NCBI GenBank assembly: GCA_017408885.1
Contig: JAFQTT010000006.1
Coordinates: forward strand, 48,949 to 112,948
Origin: Methanocorpusculum sp.
GTDB lineage: Archaea; Halobacteriota; Methanomicrobia; Methanomicrobiales; Methanocorpusculaceae
Reading direction: 5' to 3'
Length of the DNA stretch: 64,000 bases
This document shows positions 19,943 through 29,290 of the stretch, one piece after another. Numbering within the stretch: the stretch's first letter is position 1; the number at the start of each line of letters is the position of its first letter. The notes under the pieces were generated by a model, which saw only the letters and a list, made by a program, of their open reading frames with translations, was not told where the DNA came from and searched no databases. A program made the translations under genes and the position numbers.

Positions 19943-22003
19943 TTATACTGAAGTGTCGTCTGCTCTATTCGGCAGTTCACAGTATGTTCCGCTGTCACAT
20001 AAGAAAAGCGGAAGCATCTGTCCAAGAGCTCTGCTCTCTCCAATAACTACAACCGTATCTCCCTTCATCAGGACAGTTTCCCCATCAGGAGACACAACAG
20101 CGTCCGCTTCCCCGTGGCGTTTGACTGCAAGCACAGAGATACCATAGTTTGCACGGAGGTGAATATCACAGAGCTTCTTTCCGCATACCACACATCCTTC
20201 TTCTACCCTTACCTGCTCAACCCTTGCCATCTCTGAAGATAAGCGTTCATCTGCACGTTTCGCACGGACCTTTAATGAGTCAAGGACGGTTGTTCTGTCC
20301 CTGTCAGGAATACTGGTCTTCTGCGGGATTTCGATATATTTGTTGTACAGCTCGGTTCTGATTTCCTTACTGAACTGCTCAATATCCTGAACAGGCATAT
20401 TCTTGCTCATCAGAATCCTTCTGAAAATCTGAATCGCAGACTCACGCTCATCAACAATTACCTCGTCAGCTCCAAGGTGATAAAGTTCGGAGGTCTCTGA
20501 GATGAACTTCGAGCGGGTAATAATAGATACCTGCGGGTTCATCCGGCGTGCTGTGGTGATGATTCCTTTTACGGCATCCATATGAGGGATTGTGATAACG
20601 ATTGTTTTAGCGGTTCGAATCTCTGCATATTCCAGAACTGCTTCGCGGCTTGCATCACCATAGATGATATTTTCCCCGCGTGCTTTTTCGCGGGCAACTG
20701 TTTCAGCATTGAGTTCTAAGATGATGTATGGAATCTCCATACGCTTTAACGCCTTTGCAACGTACTGTCCTGCAAGACCGTATCCCACGATGATTTCATG
20801 GTCAGCCTGAAGAACCTGTTTCTCCTCATCTTCCACCTTCGGTGCGAAATATTTGTTTACAATCTTTGGTGCAAGCTGTACCAAGAACGGAGTTGCAGCC
20901 ATAGTTACGATAGAGATTGCAAGGAAAATCTGATAGATTTCATTATCCAGAATACCTGCGGCAAGACCAGTTGAACCAAGGATGAAAGAGAATTCTCCAA
21001 TCTGCGAAAGACCTACTGCTGAGAGAATCGCAGCCCCTGTGGCCACACCTAAAGCCTTGACTGAGATGAAGTTTAAGAGGAACTTTCCAATGAGGAGCAG
21101 GGCTGCAAGACCAAGGATTACTGCAAGATGATCCCAGAGGAATGGAAGATTCAGCATCATACCAATTGAGACGAAGAAAATTCCTGTTAAGATATCCCGA
21201 AGCGGCATAATCTGTCCAACGACCTCATGGCTGTAATCAGAACCTGATATTGCAATTCCTGCGAGGAATGCTCCAAGTGCAAGGCTTACGCCGTTTAAGG
21301 ACATGAGCCATGCAATTCCAAAACAAATGACAACAATTGAGATAACGAACAGTTCTCCGCTTCTGGTAAGGGCAACGTGTCGCAGGAGTTTTGGAACAAG
21401 ATAAATTGCCGCCACTAAAATCACCATCATAATCGCCAGACCGAGAACGAAGCTGATAACAGAGCCTGCTAAGTCTCCTCCGTCAGTTCCTGCGAGGAAT
21501 GGGACAGCCAGCATCATGGGCACGACATTTAAGTCCTGGAAAATCAGCAGACCAAGCGCTATCTTTCCATGCCTGCTGTCAACTTCTCCGCTCTTCTGGT
21601 ACAAGTCCATGATAATCGCAGTCGATGAGTGTGCGACTAAGAATCCGATAAAGAGCGAAACGCTGAACGAGAAGCCCACAGCCATCATCACTCCAAGGAC
21701 AGCTACCGTTGTCAAAACCAGCTGGAGCATACCGCCGATTAAGACAATCTTCTTCATCGAAAGAAGGTTTTTCAGAGAAATTTCCAGACCGATGGTAAAC
21801 ATCAGCAAAATAACGCCAAGCTCAGCGAGCATCGACACTTCCTCTTCGGCAATCAGTCCGAGACCAAACGGTCCGACAATAATTCCAGTCAGGAAATATC
21901 CGATGATAAATGGTATTCTAAATCTCCTACCGATTAACAGTACCACCAAAGCACAGGCGAGTACCACAACCAGTGCGGAAATTACGGCTACTTCATCTCC
22001 CAT
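19943..22003 (-). CDS. CPA2-family cation/proton antiporter with TrkA-N and TrkA-C domains
   Basis: The 686-residue protein has an N-terminal Kef/CPA2 membrane domain of about 12 helices (residues 1-390). A Rossmann-type TrkA-N (RCK) domain with GYGLAGQYVAKAL (about 404-416) follows, and then a TrkA-C (RCK_C) domain near 590-670. It would exchange K+ or Na+ for protons, gated by a nucleotide or redox ligand. RCK_C domains are known c-di-AMP receptors in bacteria, and this window encodes a diadenylate cyclase at 51146; a regulatory link is my inference. Confidence 0.9.
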   Translation of the reverse strand: MGDEVAVISALVVVLACALVVLLIGRRFRIPFIIGYFLTGIIVGPFGLGLIAEEEVSMLAELGVILLMFTIGLEISLKNLLSMKKIVLIGGMLQLVLTTVAVLGVMMAVGFSFSVSLFIGFLVAHSSTAIIMDLYQKSGEVDSRHGKIALGLLIFQDLNVVPMMLAVPFLAGTDGGDLAGSVISFVLGLAIMMVILVAAIYLVPKLLRHVALTRSGELFVISIVVICFGIAWLMSLNGVSLALGAFLAGIAISGSDYSHEVVGQIMPLRDILTGIFFVSIGMMLNLPFLWDHLAVILGLAALLLIGKFLLNFISVKALGVATGAAILSAVGLSQIGEFSFILGSTGLAAGILDNEIYQIFLAISIVTMAATPFLVQLAPKIVNKYFAPKVEDEEKQVLQADHEIIVGYGLAGQYVAKALKRMEIPYIILELNAETVAREKARGENIIYGDASREAVLEYAEIRTAKTIVITIPHMDAVKGIITTARRMNPQVSIITRSKFISETSELYHLGADEVIVDERESAIQIFRRILMSKNMPVQDIEQFSKEIRTELYNKYIEIPQKTSIPDRDRTTVLDSLKVRAKRADERLSSEMARVEQVRVEEGCVVCGKKLCDIHLRANYGISVLAVKRHGEADAVVSPDGETVLMKGDTVVVIGESRALGQMLPLFLCDSGTYCELPNRADDTSV

Positions 22004-22201
22004 ATGAAATCTCTATAAACGTGTTAAATTTGCAGGTTGTGTGATATATAGTTTCTCAATGAGAATCCTCGAAGACAATGATTGTCATATACAATCTGCA
22101 CAATAGAAAAGTTAGCCGGAGTGTGTCTTTTGGAAGTGCTGTCTGTACCCGATGAAAATCTTTAATGTAATATGAAACGGATATATACATTAGAAATAGC
22201 C

Positions 22202-22714
22202 ATGCAGACAGAATATTGTGAATTATGCGGCGTACAAATCACGAAACGGGCACGCCTCGTTCAGATTGAAGGTTCAAAGCCCATGAAGGTTTGCGATAAG
22301 TGTGCGAAGCTGGGTACCGAGGTTCAGACCCCGCGTTCTAAGGCTCAGTCCGGGCGTTTTGCCCCTCAGTCTTCTGCATCGCGTCCAGTCCACTCCCCAT
22401 CCGCCCCGCGTAAACGTGATATGTTCGATTTCATCGAAGGAGATGTTGTCGAAGACTTCTCCAAGCGTATCGCAGCAGCCCGTCAGGCAAAAGGATTCTC
22501 CCAGAAAGATCTTGCATTTATCTTAAAGATGCAGGAAGGAGACATCAAGAAGCTTGAACGCGGAGACCGCGCACCAACCGAGGCAGAGCGCAGGAAGCTT
22601 GAAAAAGAGCTCGGCATTGTTCTGCTCGATGTCGGTGACGACAACTCAAAGTCCCAAGTTGGAGGGGTTGCCGCAACCACTCTCGGTGATGTGATTCAGA
22701 TTAAGAGGAAATAA
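22202..22714 (+). CDS. Multiprotein bridging factor 1 (archaeal MBF1)
   Basis: The 170-residue protein has an N-terminal zinc ribbon (CELC near residue 6 and CDKC near residue 35), a flexible Ser/Pro-rich linker, and a Cro/C1-type helix-turn-helix ([16 protein letters not shown]). Archaeal MBF1 associates with transcription or translation machinery. I chose the ATG at 22202, which starts directly at the zinc ribbon; another in-frame ATG at 22172 lies 30 bases upstream. The stop overlaps the tpiA ATG by one base. Confidence 0.93.
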   Translation: MQTEYCELCGVQITKRARLVQIEGSKPMKVCDKCAKLGTEVQTPRSKAQSGRFAPQSSASRPVHSPSAPRKRDMFDFIEGDVVEDFSKRIAAARQAKGFSQKDLAFILKMQEGDIKKLERGDRAPTEAERRKLEKELGIVLLDVGDDNSKSQVGGVAATTLGDVIQIKRK

Positions 22715-23379
22715 TGACATCTCCTCTCATCTTAATTAACTTCAAGTCCTACCGCGAAGGGGCTGGAAACAATGCAGGAAGAATCGGCGAGGCCGCCGAA
22801 CTTGTTATGTCAGAGACCGGTGTTACAATCGGTGTCGCACCACAGTATGTAGAGCTTCACCCGTTCTGTAAACACTATGAGATTCCAGTCTATGCACAGC
22901 ACATCGATGCAGTCGAAGGCGCTTTTACAGGAAGAGTTCCTGCATTCACGGTTCGTGCAGCTGGCTGTACAGGTACTCTCATCAACCACTCCGAGCGCCG
23001 CTTAACTATTGCTGATATCGAAGCATGTGTTGAGGCTGCAAAGTTCAATCACTTAGAGTCTGTTGTCTGTACCAACACCGCAGGTGTATCTGCTGCAGCC
23101 GCAGCATTTGCTCCGACTTATGTTGCAATCGAGCCGCCGGAGTTAATCGGCTCAGGCGTTTCTGTTGCAAAGGCCGACCCTGGAATTATCTCTGCATCTG
23201 TTGAGTGTGTTAAGAACATCAACTCTGATGTCAAAGTTCTCTGCGGTGCAGGAATTCAGTCCGGAGAATGTGTGAAAACAGCAGTTGACCTTGGAGCAGA
23301 CGGAGTTCTTCTTGCTTCAAGCGTTGTAAAAGCAAAAGACCCTGAAGCGGTTCTCCGCGATCTGGTTTCAAAACTCTAA
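22714..23379 (+). CDS. tpiA: Triosephosphate isomerase
   Basis: The 221-residue archaeal-type (short, tetrameric) TPI interconverts dihydroxyacetone phosphate and glyceraldehyde 3-phosphate. [12 protein letters not shown] carries the N-terminal Asn and Lys (about residues 8-10), and NHSERR the active-site His (about 91). The catalytic Glu is in [13 protein letters not shown] (about 138) and the phosphate loop GAD.VLLASS is near the end. It is translationally coupled to MBF1. Confidence 0.96.
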   Translation: MTSPLILINFKSYREGAGNNAGRIGEAAELVMSETGVTIGVAPQYVELHPFCKHYEIPVYAQHIDAVEGAFTGRVPAFTVRAAGCTGTLINHSERRLTIADIEACVEAAKFNHLESVVCTNTAGVSAAAAAFAPTYVAIEPPELIGSGVSVAKADPGIISASVECVKNINSDVKVLCGAGIQSGECVKTAVDLGADGVLLASSVVKAKDPEAVLRDLVSKL

Positions 23380-23388
23380 CCTTTTTTT

Positions 23389-24243
23389 ATGAAAAGAGGG
23401 CTTGTTGTTGAGGGCGGCGGAATGAAGTGCGCCTACAGCGCAGGTATTCTTGATCGCTTCTTAGATGATGGTATAACCTTTGATGAGTGTATTGGCGTTT
23501 CAGCAGGCGCTGGAAATACAGCATCTTTTGTTGCCGGACAGCGCGGACGAAATCTCAGGTTTTTTGTTGAGCATCCAAAAGACCCGCGCTATATGGGCAT
23601 GCGGCACTTTATCACGAAAGGTTCGTTTTTCAATATCAGATACATCTATGGAGACCTATCTAACTCGACAGGAGCTGATCCGCTTGATTATACCTGCATG
23701 CAGGAGAATTCAACAGAGTTCTGGATGACAACGACTGATGCAGAGACAGGTAATGCCTGCTACTTTGAGAAATCAGAGATGGCAGCAGATGATTACAGGT
23801 TTATCATGGCAGGATGTGCGATACCTGCACTATGCTGTCCAATAGAAATCAATGGACGGATGTATTATGATGGAGGGGTTGCAGATCCGATTCCGCTTCA
23901 GAAAGCATTCGATGACGGATGCAGAAAGGTTGTTGTGCTGCTTGAGAATGCAAGGACGTTTGTCCGTCAGCCTCAGGAGATGAAGCCTGCTTATCATTTC
24001 CTTCTTCGTAAGTATCCGAAGATGATTGAGATGATTGACAACCGTCATCTCAGATACAGAGAGACGCTGAAGTGGGTGTATGAGATGGAAAAGGAGGGAC
24101 GTATCTTTATCTTCGCACCTCCTGAAAACACAGGAGTTTCCACGAGTACAAAAGATTTCGACCTCTTGCAGAAACTCTATGACACAGGTATAGCAGATTA
24201 TGATTCAAAGCGCGAGGCGCTTCTTTCCTATCTGGAGGATTAA
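23389..24243 (+). CDS. Patatin-like phospholipase family protein
   Basis: The 284-residue hydrolase has the family features: oxyanion loop VEGGGMKCAYSAG (residues 6-18), nucleophile motif GVSAGAGN (Ser at about residue 39), and the DGG triad motif in YYDGGVADPIP (about 161-171). It would hydrolyse acyl esters of lipids; in archaea with ether lipids the substrate is unclear. A T-run between tpiA and this gene (about 23382-23388) may separate the transcripts. Confidence 0.88.
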   Translation: MKRGLVVEGGGMKCAYSAGILDRFLDDGITFDECIGVSAGAGNTASFVAGQRGRNLRFFVEHPKDPRYMGMRHFITKGSFFNIRYIYGDLSNSTGADPLDYTCMQENSTEFWMTTTDAETGNACYFEKSEMAADDYRFIMAGCAIPALCCPIEINGRMYYDGGVADPIPLQKAFDDGCRKVVVLLENARTFVRQPQEMKPAYHFLLRKYPKMIEMIDNRHLRYRETLKWVYEMEKEGRIFIFAPPENTGVSTSTKDFDLLQKLYDTGIADYDSKREALLSYLED

Positions 24244-24245
24244 CT

Positions 24246-24554
24246 ATGGGAAAAGAAAAAAAGTTATGCCACAAATGTACTGACAAATATGATAAGGACT
24301 GTAAAGACAGACGAACATCCAAATGCGGGCTGAAAGCTGCACGAAAGGAAGCAAAGCGGCAAAAGGAAGAAGCTGAGATGATGCAGGTTCTTCGCAACTG
24401 CCAAAACTCCATGTGTCAGGTTTTTGCAGAGCAGGTTGCTGTTGACAGACTTGTCGAAGAGGACTTTATGGAAAAGTTTGTTGAGTCTCCTGAGTATCAG
24501 CAGGCTCTTGCCGCATTTAAGAAACGTTTTGATGAAGAGCGGGGACTAAACTGA
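24246..24554 (+). CDS. Small basic cysteine-containing protein, unknown
   Basis: The 102-residue product begins with a lysine-rich stretch holding CHKCTDKYDKDCKDRRTSKC, four cysteines that could bind zinc. A charged helical region follows. I do not recognise a family. It starts 2 bases after the patatin stop, so the two are almost certainly co-transcribed. Confidence 0.65.
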   Translation: MGKEKKLCHKCTDKYDKDCKDRRTSKCGLKAARKEAKRQKEEAEMMQVLRNCQNSMCQVFAEQVAVDRLVEEDFMEKFVESPEYQQALAAFKKRFDEERGLN

Positions 24555-24613
24555 TTTTTCCCCATACTTCTTCCATAACTATTTAATAATCAGAATCCGA
24601 ATTTTACATACTA

Positions 24614-25546
24614 ATGTCTCTTGCAAAAACCGCTGAACAAATAAGAAATATGGAGATTCGCGGAGCCGGAAAGATTGCACGGGAAGCGGCTCATGCTCTT
24701 TTAGAGCATGCAGACAGTCTTCCAAAAGCTGGATTATCTGAATTTGTCTTTGAGATGAATAAAGCCGCAGATATTCTTCTTGCAACACGCCCGACTGCAG
24801 TGTCTCTTCCAAATGCTGTTAGAATTGTGCTGTCTGGAATGAGTTCTGCATCTACCGAAGATGAAGCACGCATTCTTGTAAAAAATCAGGCAGAAGAGTT
24901 TATTGCATCGTCAAATGAGGCAGTAAAGCGTATCGCAGAAATATGTGCTGCAAGAATCAAAGACGGCATGACTGTGATGACACACTGCAACTCCAAAGCG
25001 GCTTTGGCTGGGATTATTCTCGCAAAAGAGCAGGGTAAAAACATCTCAGTAATTGCAACAGAAGTCAGGCCCTGGAATCAGGGAAGGCTTACAATTCAGA
25101 CTTTAAACGACCATGAGATACCTACAACCTATATTGTGGATTCGGCAGTTCGAACCTTCATGAAGGAGGTTGATTTAGTAATTGTTGGAGCAGATGCGGT
25201 AACTGTCAAAGGTGCGGTTGTGAATAAGATTGGAACATCGCAGATTGCATTAGCCGCATATGAGGCTAGAAAGAATGTGATTGTTGCAGCAGAGACATAC
25301 AAATTTGCTCCAAAGACAGTTCTTGGACAACACATCGAAATCGAAGAGCGTCCGGCATCAGAGGTTCTCGCTGATGATGTTTCTGCAAAACTTCCGTTTG
25401 TTACTGTCAGAAATCCGGTGTTTGATGTAACGCCTGCCAGATATATCGATGTTATAGTAACTGAAGCCGGAGCTGTACCGCCAGAGGCTGCATATACTAT
25501 TATGCGTGACCATTTAGGATTTGACCCAATGCAGGAGAAATTATGA
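24614..25546 (+). CDS. Ribose-1,5-bisphosphate isomerase
   Basis: The 310-residue protein belongs to the eIF2B/methylthioribose-phosphate isomerase superfamily. Next to RuBisCO it is best read as R15P isomerase, which makes ribulose-1,5-bisphosphate from ribose-1,5-bisphosphate. Visible motifs are THCNSKAALAGII (active-site Cys, about residue 122), ATEVRPWNQGRL, and VVGAD (Asp about 197). It overlaps the RuBisCO start by 4 bases. In archaea this enzyme works downstream of AMP phosphorylase in nucleotide degradation. Confidence 0.92.
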   Translation: MSLAKTAEQIRNMEIRGAGKIAREAAHALLEHADSLPKAGLSEFVFEMNKAADILLATRPTAVSLPNAVRIVLSGMSSASTEDEARILVKNQAEEFIASSNEAVKRIAEICAARIKDGMTVMTHCNSKAALAGIILAKEQGKNISVIATEVRPWNQGRLTIQTLNDHEIPTTYIVDSAVRTFMKEVDLVIVGADAVTVKGAVVNKIGTSQIALAAYEARKNVIVAAETYKFAPKTVLGQHIEIEERPASEVLADDVSAKLPFVTVRNPVFDVTPARYIDVIVTEAGAVPPEAAYTIMRDHLGFDPMQEKL

Positions 25547-26757
25547 AAGATTTAATCGCAACATACTATTTCCGCACAAAAGATGGAGTTGATGCATCTT
25601 ACGCGGCAAATGCAATCCGTGAAGAGCAGACCACCGGAACATGGACCAGTCTCTCAACTGTAAATGACAAAACGGCTTATGTACATGCATTAGATGGTTC
25701 TGTCGAAGACCTTGTGGAACTGCCTGACGGCGGATACTTAACCAGAATATGTTTCCCGCACGAAATTTTCGAGAAGGGAAATATTCCTCAGTATTTATCG
25801 GTTATTGCAGGAAATCTCTTTGGTCTTGGAAAGCTTGAGGCTGTACGTCTCCTGGATATCGACCTTCCGGAAAATCTATGTGGATGCGGTCCGAAGTTTG
25901 GAATTGACGGTGTTCGAAAGATTGTAGGGACTGAAGTTTCATGCAGACCGCATATTGGAACGATTATCAAACCAAAGGTTGGATTAAATCCAAAGGACAC
26001 AGCCCAGGTGGCATACGAAGCAGCCCTTGGAGGTCTTGATTTAATCAAGGATGATGAAACTTTGACAAATCAGTCATTCTGTCCTCTTTTTGAGCGTCTT
26101 GAGGCTGTTATGGATGCTCTTGACCGTGCAAAGGATGAGACAGGAAAGCAGGTTTTGTATGCGGTAAATGTGACAACCGGCGGAGATAAGATTGTTGAGC
26201 TTGCACACAAGGCTGTATCTGCCGGTGCTAATATGCTGATGGTCGATGTTTTAACCGCAGGTTTTTCTGCGATTCAGGCATTGGCAGAGGATTCTGCGAT
26301 TAATGTTCCAATCCATGTCCACCGTACAATGCACGGCGCTCTGACACGCAATCCGCATCATGGAATAGCCATGAGGCCTATTGCAAAGCTTGTCCGGTCT
26401 GCCGGAGGAGACCAGCTGCATACGGGTTCTGTTTCCGGTAAGATGGGAAGTAAGGCAGGTGAGGTAATCGCAGACAACATGGAGATTACAAAACCGCTTT
26501 CATATCTAAAGCCTGTGTTTCCGGTATCATCCGGCGGTCTGCATCCTGGAAAGGTTGCGGCTGAGATTTCGAAGCTTGGAACAGATATTGTTCTTCAGGC
26601 AGGAGGGGGAATTCACGGTCATCCAGAGGGAACGACTGCCGGAACCCGTGCTATGCTTCAGGCAGCAGAGGCGGCTGTTCTTGGAATTCCTGCCCGCGAG
26701 TATTCACTTTCGCATCCGGAGCTTGCAGCAGCTCTTGCAAAATGGGGTGACCAATGA
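25543..26757 (+). CDS. rbcL: RuBisCO large subunit, archaeal form III type
   Basis: The 404-residue enzyme carboxylates ribulose-1,5-bisphosphate to two 3-phosphoglycerates. Active-site elements are present: TIIKPKVGL (Lys about residue 149), the carbamylated Lys and metal ligands in GGLDLIKDDE (about 165-174), HVHRTMHGA, the loop-6 Lys within GSVSGKMGS (about 300), and SSGGLHPG (about 328). It is somewhat shorter than plant-type subunits and has no small-subunit gene nearby. Overlaps of 4 bases with the isomerase and the cupin show a coupled operon. Confidence 0.94.
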   Translation: MKDLIATYYFRTKDGVDASYAANAIREEQTTGTWTSLSTVNDKTAYVHALDGSVEDLVELPDGGYLTRICFPHEIFEKGNIPQYLSVIAGNLFGLGKLEAVRLLDIDLPENLCGCGPKFGIDGVRKIVGTEVSCRPHIGTIIKPKVGLNPKDTAQVAYEAALGGLDLIKDDETLTNQSFCPLFERLEAVMDALDRAKDETGKQVLYAVNVTTGGDKIVELAHKAVSAGANMLMVDVLTAGFSAIQALAEDSAINVPIHVHRTMHGALTRNPHHGIAMRPIAKLVRSAGGDQLHTGSVSGKMGSKAGEVIADNMEITKPLSYLKPVFPVSSGGLHPGKVAAEISKLGTDIVLQAGGGIHGHPEGTTAGTRAMLQAAEAAVLGIPAREYSLSHPELAAALAKWGDQ

Positions 26758-27086
26758 TTATTGATTTCGAAAAGATTGAAGAGACTTCATCTCCGAACTT
26801 TTTCGGCGGTGAGAAAGAGTATCGCTCACGTATGTTCATTGATGAGCATGGAAAAATCGTAAAGGGAAGACTTATTCCAGGAGCTTCTATTGGTCTGCAT
26901 ACTCATGAGACCAACTATGAGGTTATGTACTTCATTGAGGGTGAGGCAACTGTTGTATACAATGGGGAGAAGATGAAATTCTCGCCTGGACAGGTTCATT
27001 ACTGTGCGAAGGGACAGTCTCATACGCTGATTAATGAAGGAAGTTTGGATGTAGTATTCTTCGCGGTTATTCCAAACGCCCCTTAA
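26754..27086 (+). CDS. Cupin-domain protein
   Basis: The 110-residue single-domain cupin has the first metal motif GLHTHETNYEVMYFIEG (about residues 46-62) and the second motif GQVHYCAKGQSHTL. It overlaps the RuBisCO gene by 4 bases, so it is the third member of the isomerase-RuBisCO-cupin operon. It may be a sugar-phosphate isomerase or a small-molecule sensor; the sequence does not tell. Confidence 0.88.
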   Translation: MIIDFEKIEETSSPNFFGGEKEYRSRMFIDEHGKIVKGRLIPGASIGLHTHETNYEVMYFIEGEATVVYNGEKMKFSPGQVHYCAKGQSHTLINEGSLDVVFFAVIPNAP

Positions 27087-27140
27087 CTTTTTTACACTCC
27101 ATCACAGTCTTTATCCGCCTTTGAATTCAATATGTAAGAT

Positions 27141-28106
27141 ATGCAGGCATCCCCCGATATCTGGATAGAAAAATACCGCCCAAAGACTTTAGATGAAGTC
27201 TCCGGACAAAAGGAAATCGTCGAGCGGTTAAAGACGTATGCCGCCGCAAAAAGCTTACCGCACCTGTTATTTACCGGAACAGCAGGAATCGGCAAAACCA
27301 CCTGTGCTGTCGCTTTAGCCCGAGAAATGTTTGGCGATACATGGAGTATGAACTTCCGCGAGCTCAACGCATCAGATGAAAGAGGAATCGACGTCGTCAG
27401 AACCCAGATAAAACAGTTCGCAAGAACCTCTCCCTTGGGTGATGCAGAGTTTAAGATACTCTTCCTTGACGAAGCAGATGCATTAACCAACGATGCACAG
27501 GCAGCCCTTCGCAGAACCATGGAAAACTATGCAGAGACCTGCCGCTTCATCCTCTCCTGCAACTACTCATCCAAAATCATCGACCCGATTCAGAGCCGCT
27601 GCGCAATCTACCGTTTCCGTCCTCTGACAGAAGACGCTGTCCGCGATGAGATGGACAGAATCGCAAAAGCTGAAGGAATTGTAATCGAAGAGGATGCATA
27701 TTCCGCAATCACATATGTTGCACAGGGAGACATGCGAAAGGCAATCAACGCTTTACAGGGTGCTGCAATCGTTGCAGACTCTGTTACTGCCGCAAACGTA
27801 TATGCTGTAACCTCAACCGCAAAGCCTGAAGAGATTGAAATGCTTTCAGCCCTCTGCAAGGAAGGTGACTTCGAGACATCAGAACGCATGCTCCATATGC
27901 TGATGTATGATAAGGGAATCGCCCCAAACGAACTGTTAAACCAGCTTTACCGCGCAGTATCAACCGCAGACGACATCGACCGCCGTGTAAAGACTGATTT
28001 AATCGACGCAATAGGAGAAACTGATTTCCGCTTAAGCGAAGGGGCAAATGCAGATATCCAGATGGATGCCTTAATTGCAAAGTTCATCAAAATCTGGATG
28101 GACTAA
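27141..28106 (+). CDS. rfcS: Replication factor C small subunit
   Basis: The 321-residue AAA+ clamp-loader subunit loads PCNA onto primed DNA. It has the RFC box [16 protein letters not shown] near the start, Walker [10 protein letters not shown] (about residue 48), Walker B FLDEADAL, and the SRC motif in [13 protein letters not shown] (about 150). Length and motifs are complete, and no intein is present. Confidence 0.96.
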   Translation: MQASPDIWIEKYRPKTLDEVSGQKEIVERLKTYAAAKSLPHLLFTGTAGIGKTTCAVALAREMFGDTWSMNFRELNASDERGIDVVRTQIKQFARTSPLGDAEFKILFLDEADALTNDAQAALRRTMENYAETCRFILSCNYSSKIIDPIQSRCAIYRFRPLTEDAVRDEMDRIAKAEGIVIEEDAYSAITYVAQGDMRKAINALQGAAIVADSVTAANVYAVTSTAKPEEIEMLSALCKEGDFETSERMLHMLMYDKGIAPNELLNQLYRAVSTADDIDRRVKTDLIDAIGETDFRLSEGANADIQMDALIAKFIKIWMD

Positions 28107-28114
28107 TATCTTTT

Positions 28115-28975
28115 TTAAAACAGAGTTGTCTGTTTATCCCGCTTTATCTCAGACATAAACGAGAAAATCTTATCAGCATCCCGCTCAATTTTCTCTGCCT
28201 TACAAAACCTGGAGAACACAGATTCAAGCTCTTCTGAGTTAGGACTTGGAACACTGTAGTTCTGCCCGAACTCAGCAGCATAGCAGGATGAAAGCCCTGG
28301 AAACAGCTCATCTAACTTCTGATAGTAATACTCTCTGTTTCCATCACGAAGCGTCATACCAAATCCAAAACAAAGCACTCCGGATACCTTTGCCGCACGG
28401 CAGATGGATAAAATCCCTTCAAGATTTTCCACACTGTCATTGATATACGGAAGAATAGGACAAAGCCACACTATTGTTGGAATTCCAGCGTCGCGAAGCT
28501 CATATAGAACCTCCGCACGCCTTGATGTCGGACAAACATTCGGCTCAACTTTTTTACAAAGACTGTCATCTGCTGTTGTAAGTGTCATAGAGACAACAGC
28601 CTTTGTCTTTTGATTGACTTCCTTTAGGATGTCAAGATCACGCAGAACCAGATCTGACTTCGTAATAAGAGACACCCCAAACCCTCGCCTTGAAATAACC
28701 TCAAGGCATCGTCTGGTAAGACACAGCTCTCTTTCAGCAGGAATATACGGGTCACTCATAGAACCAAAGCCAATCATACACTTCCGCCTTTTATGAGACA
28801 AAGCATCGTCTAAGAGCTCTGCTGCATTCTCTTTCACTGCCACATCTGAAAAATCATGAGGCATTCGATAACAAAGACTTCTTGAATCACAGTAAATACA
28901 CCCATGGGTACATCCTCTGAAAATATTCATTCCATTTTTGTAAGAGAGAAGAGACTTTGCCTGAATAAAATGCAT
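28115..28975 (-). CDS. Radical SAM protein, spore-photolyase-like (SplB-related)
   Basis: The 286-residue protein has the radical SAM cluster motif in GCTHGCIYCDSRS (Cys-x3-Cys-x2-Cys, about residues 22-29) and the overall pattern of the DNA repair photolyase-like (SPL/Rv2578c) group. The [4Fe-4S] cluster would cleave SAM; the substrate is unproven. Its end is close to the convergent rfcS end. It lies 9 bases after the BofA-like gene and could be co-transcribed with it. Confidence 0.85.
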   Translation of the reverse strand: MHFIQAKSLLSYKNGMNIFRGCTHGCIYCDSRSLCYRMPHDFSDVAVKENAAELLDDALSHKRRKCMIGFGSMSDPYIPAERELCLTRRCLEVISRRGFGVSLITKSDLVLRDLDILKEVNQKTKAVVSMTLTTADDSLCKKVEPNVCPTSRRAEVLYELRDAGIPTIVWLCPILPYINDSVENLEGILSICRAAKVSGVLCFGFGMTLRDGNREYYYQKLDELFPGLSSCYAAEFGQNYSVPSPNSEELESVFSRFCKAEKIERDADKIFSFMSEIKRDKQTTLF

Positions 28976-28984
28976 AAAAAAAGA

Positions 28985-29242
28985 TTAGATGACGATTCCG
29001 AAGAATGACAGAACAATCAGCAGAACCGCACCAATAACTCCGCCTACTGCACAGACAATAACCTGAGCAATCGAAAGAGCGCCGATAGGAGCTAAGTGGA
29101 AGAATGAAACCACAAACAGAATTGCCACACCGCATAATGCATTGATTAAAAGTTTCAGACCGTTTTTGAATACGAAATATAATACAATGCAGATAATGAC
29201 GGCAAGGATAATCATAATCACTGTACTTATAATATCCGTCAT
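28985..29242 (-). CDS. BofA-like small membrane protein
   Basis: The 85-residue hydrophobic protein has about three membrane helices. The pattern NGLKLLINALCGVAILF resembles the BofA family (pro-sigmaK processing inhibitor in Bacillus), versions of which occur in methanogens with no sporulation role known. The motif match is my reading rather than a search result. A TATA-like element lies just upstream of 29242. Confidence 0.7.
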   Translation of the reverse strand: MTDIISTVIMIILAVIICIVLYFVFKNGLKLLINALCGVAILFVVSFFHLAPIGALSIAQVIVCAVGGVIGAVLLIVLSFFGIVI

Positions 29243-29290
29243 AGTATAGAGTTAGAACTGGTTTTTTAAATAGTTATGCGTTGAGAAAAA

